Shown piece by piece: positions 60,401-64,000 of a DNA stretch of 64,000 nucleotides. The stretch is from contig NC_134959.1 in the NCBI RefSeq assembly GCF_965638725.1, positions 14,743,417-14,807,416 on the forward strand, written 5' to 3'. The DNA is from Aptenodytes patagonicus. Its lineage: Eukaryota; Chordata; Aves; Sphenisciformes; Spheniscidae. The notes beneath the pieces were generated by a model, which was not told the origin of the DNA, ran no database searches, and saw nothing but the letters and a program-made list of their open reading frames with translations. Position numbers and translations under genes: made by a program. Within the stretch, counting starts at the first letter, position 1; each line of letters begins with the position of its first letter.

Positions 60401-63400
60401 ACTTTAAAAAAAAACTTTTTATGAGACAACTTTCAAAGCAAGCACGTTAAACAATTTCTCATTCTCAGAAATCCTGTAAATGGTGCTTTTCCTTTATTAG
60501 TAAATAGATGAAGCAAAACAAAAAAAATTGCATGACTGTCCTTCAAATTGCACTATACAGAAGCCATATCCAGCCTACAAAACGTGAAAACCTGACAGTT
60601 TCATTTTGGTTCCTACGTTTTAACCCTCAGTGTTTTGCATACTACCCACAAAAATCTATGTGTGCAAACAAAAGCCTACATTAAGTAGTTTCAGCAGAAG
60701 ATGAGGCAAAACATTCCTCTAAAAAACCCTCCAGCCAGCTGGCAAAATTCCTTTGCACTGGAAAAAAATCTTCTCTGACACACAATAGCATGTTGCTGCT
60801 GGCAAGCCTGCTGCAGTATAGTACCAAATTATCACTTTGACAACATACATAGACATCACATTATCTAGTCTCACATACTAAAGGACAGAGGCTAGACTTA
60901 TTTCAGCCCTCCCTTATTTTACAATAAGAAACAGGCACCTTACAGCATTGATAGCTCCTCTAATTGAGTCTCAGATTAGTGGTAGTTATGCGGTAACTTT
61001 TTTCTTTGCTCCAAAAGTTAATTTTGTTGAGCTGAGTTTTATCACCTTTTTTTTTTCCTCCCTTTCCTCCAGAAAGCAGATACGAGGCCTGGGCCCATGC
61101 TCTACTCTGACTCTTCTCTGGTGAAAACAGCATGAAAGAAGCTTTAAAGATAACAACATAAATTCTCAGAGGCATTCCAGAAATGATCTTTTAGATCCTA
61201 AGTTTCTTTTATGAAAAGCATTTCCAGATTACTTGCAGATCAAATGCTGAAGTAAAGCATACCTGCTTGAATGTATTCCGACTAGGATATCTGTGAAATA
61301 ATGGCAATTTAAGTATGAAATTCCAGAGAAACAGCTTAGGGAAAAGAAAAAGTATTCTCCATTCCTGCCTAGATCTCCCCCGCCCCCCAAGGGTGGGATG
61401 AGGGCACAGGAGCAGAGACGACATCTAAAAGCAGAGAACAAGACAAACCTCAGACCAGCCAGTGGCACTAGGAACAAACCACTCACATGAGATTTACTTT
61501 CAAATTTTACTTACCTTTAGATTCTTGCTCTGTTCAAATCAGACCTCTCCCATGACCAGCCAGTTGCAAAACCCCTTAGCTACTCACTCTGAGGTTAAGA
61601 TTTCAGTCTCTTGCCTAAGCATTCTGGTTTGAATAAATAATTAAATATTTATTGAAACAGAGCTGAATGTGATTGTCACACATTCCAGGTGAATTAACAT
61701 CCACTGTTTGGAGCATTTTGGAAGCAGTCTGTTTTTAATTTTTTATACTTCTGGTTTACTAAAACAGGCTTGTGATTTAATCACCACATTATCCACAGGA
61801 AAGTGTGACTGCTGTAAGGCATGGATAAAACAAACAAAAAAATCCTCCTGTGAAGATGAAGGTAATAGGGAAAGATTGTTAGCATTAAAAAAAAAAATTT
61901 CTCTCTCTACCACTCTAAGTGTATAAAACTCCAAGTATTCTTCAGACCAGGAATATGGTGTTCTGTACAATTGGCTGGGTAATTCCTGATACTTTTGAAA
62001 CCAGCCCAAACAGTGAGGAGTAAGGCAGCGTGGTTATCTGTAGCAAATGTAGAGCTTATCTGAAGCTCTGCGGTTCCCCTCCTCATCTGAAGTGCTGCAA
62101 GGGGCACACTGATTGATTACAGGGAAAGGTGGTAGTCATTTCAGACTTGGTTTTGCACCCCCCAATTCATGCTGAGGGGTTTTCTCCTGCTGTACCTCTC
62201 CACAAGCTCCAGGGACAGCACTGCCTCATCTGGGGGAGGAGGGGGCTGCCCCTGCTACATCAGTGGCTGGTTGTCCCACAAAGGGAGGAAGATTTAAAAT
62301 TAAAAGAATAACACTGTTGAAGAACAATGATGTAATTTTCTGACTTGTTAGGGGATGACTTGGCAAACAACCTAGCTGCTACACAAGGCCATTTCTTGTC
62401 AAGACAGCACTTCAGACTTGCCTCCCTGCTCCCTGGCACCAGGGCCTTCATCTTCTTGCCTGACTACAAGCACCTGCATGTAACCTCGTCATTAAGGCAA
62501 ATCTAGCTCACCACAAAAGCCCACAAGAGCCCAGCAAAGCAGCCAGGCACACCAGCAGGTCCCTGGGCCTTCTGAGGCAGTGCCAGGTGGGGTCACAGCC
62601 ACAGAACAACCCATTGCACCTATGCAAGGTGCCAAGAGCACCACGACAAGAGCTGAAAGGCATGGCTAAACCCCAGTCTCTGTGGGCTTCTCAGGTAACG
62701 TGCGACAGCCCTATGTCTGCATGTACTGGAGCAAAATATTCCCATTTGGCAGGTGTAGGAGCGGGGCACGGAGCCATTGTATGGCATTCCCAGAGAAAAA
62801 TCATGGGGAAGTCTAGTACTCTAGCAAAGAACATTTTCAATTGCTCTACTGCTTATGAGGTATTCTAGGTCTTTTTCCCCCACTGATGCAAATTCAGAGT
62901 TGCCTTACACCAATAAAGTTCATCCCAATATAAAAGAATTTGTACTGTAGCAGCTCTACAGTTTAACATAGCTAATAAATGTTTTATGAAAAAAAGGAGG
63001 TGGGTGGTGAGTTAAAAGTTATGACATAGCTCGCAGCACTTTAGCTTTACTTCCCATGTGTTTTTTTCATGAAACCATAAGTGAATTTTTTGAAATATTG
63101 TTTAAAGTTGAGATAATATATAGCCAGTTATTAATTTCTTTGTCTAATTAATCATTTACTGAGTTTTAAACCAGAAGCTCCAACTCAACTGATTTGCCTC
63201 AAAAGCTGTTTCATACACTCTAGGCTCACACCTACAGTTGTAAAATCTTTTGGCTAGAATGTATCATTTTTATTAACCTAGATGAAGACATGTAAATATC
63301 AGTGCCTAATTACCAGAATCTGTGTTGTCTAGGAATCCTTTGGGAAAAGTGGATTCAGAAAACAGGAATATAGATCCAATTTGCTGTCAGAAAGGTGAGA

Positions 63401-64000
63401 TTCATACAATTTGTCATGCATTACTGTCCAGGGTTCAGGTATGATAAGCAGAGACAAGACATGCTGTATGCAGCTTATTCCTCCTAGAAATATTTGCATG
63501 GCAGTAATTTATCTACTCAGTAGACATGAAGGGACAGGTAAAAGGTTAAAGACAAAGCTCAAGGTTGCCAAGCTTTGAGAAAGGAATAAATAGTGGAAAG
63601 GCCAGACAAACAATAAAATGGGGCCAGGACCAACTAGGTAAGTCATGGGGTAAACTTAATTGCAAATTTAATAAGCATAAAACGTAGTAAGTCCAAGAAC
63701 AGGTTAGATACATAAGGAGAAAGTTATTTTGCAGCTGCTTAAACATTTATTGAAAATAAATGTTTCCACCAGCTTTTCTCTGACAGCTATGCAAGAAAGC
63801 ATTCTGGAATTAGTTTCTCATTTAGGAGGCAGAGAACATTCACAGAGAGGAGAGTAGATCATTAGTCATCGCTGTAACATCAAATACCTTTATGAAAAAA
63901 TTAAGACATTTAAGAAAATTTGAAAATTTAAGAAAAAAATAAAATTTAAGAAAGATATTTACAGATAAACTGAATTTATAATTTCAAATATAATCCGCTA
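54405..64000. other. AT-rich non-coding stretch, no gene recognised
   Basis: Nearly 10 kb without a recognisable gene or LTR. A modestly GC-richer segment lies at about 62100-62800, and a C-rich spot at about 61376-61390. The plus-strand frame at 59807-60280 (157 codons) has no domain I know. The last bases (63891-63957) are A-rich with ATTTAAGAAA repeated. No RNA gene is identified. Confidence 0.6.
63891..63957 (+). repeat. A-rich low-complexity repeat (ATTTAAGAAA units)
   Basis: ATTTAAGAAA occurs at least three times within about 50 bp with variable A spacers. It is a short degenerate tandem repeat at the right edge of the window. Confidence 0.8.

Noticed and set aside
1..64000. CRISPR arrays, bacterial operons, tRNA or rRNA genes
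   Set aside because: No regularly spaced repeats, no ribosome-binding-site-led gene strings, no cloverleaf or rRNA sequence seen. The repeats present are avian nuclear transposons.

Overview
This window looks like bird nuclear DNA. The main evidence is a 5'-truncated CR1 LINE at 43.8-46.1 kb, ending in the octamer repeat typical of CR1. There are also three copies of an avian-type ERVL-like LTR. Away from these and one CpG island, the sequence is AT-rich and CpG-poor, with many short A or T runs, as expected of introns or intergenic DNA. I recognise no complete protein-coding gene, rRNA, tRNA or CRISPR array. Most open frames in the window are what chance would give in this composition, or are antisense shadows of the CR1.

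Layout: 1-12.7 kb is AT-rich, with one unrecognised cysteine-containing open frame at 6.3-6.8 kb on the minus strand. A very old, decayed CR1/L3-like LINE lies at about 12.95-14.3 kb on the plus strand, followed by a nested cluster of short repeats. Two weak minus-strand exon candidates follow (14.9-15.15 and 17.57-17.74 kb). A 3' LTR fragment (19.64-19.75 kb) and a complete solo LTR (20.52-21.09 kb) of the same family lie in the same orientation. A CpG island of about 600 bp at 27.59-28.18 kb is the only clear promoter-like region. A second solo LTR of the same family, on the minus strand, is at 38.81-39.40 kb. A 30-bp-armed inverted repeat is at 40.63-40.69 kb. The CR1 follows, then a second ancient CR1/L3-like remnant at 48.9-49.9 kb on the plus strand. 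The rest, to 64 kb, is AT-rich apart from a small GC-richer patch at 54.1-54.4 kb.

Both solo LTRs are flanked by exact 5-bp target-site duplications (CCCAT and GAGCC), so each is a separate insertion that later lost its interior by LTR-LTR recombination. The minus-strand copy keeps a TATA box and a consensus cAMP-response element. The CR1 retains recognisable endonuclease and reverse-transcriptase motifs but has at least four frameshifts and one nonsense codon, so it is dead.

I do not see a new multi-gene system here. The observations most worth a check are the long inverted repeat at 40.63 kb (both non-Watson-Crick positions would be G-U pairs in RNA), the orphan CpG island, and the possible coding exon at 17.57-17.74 kb. 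Exon calls are tentative: they rest on open frame, splice-site look and local CpG content, with no homology search available.
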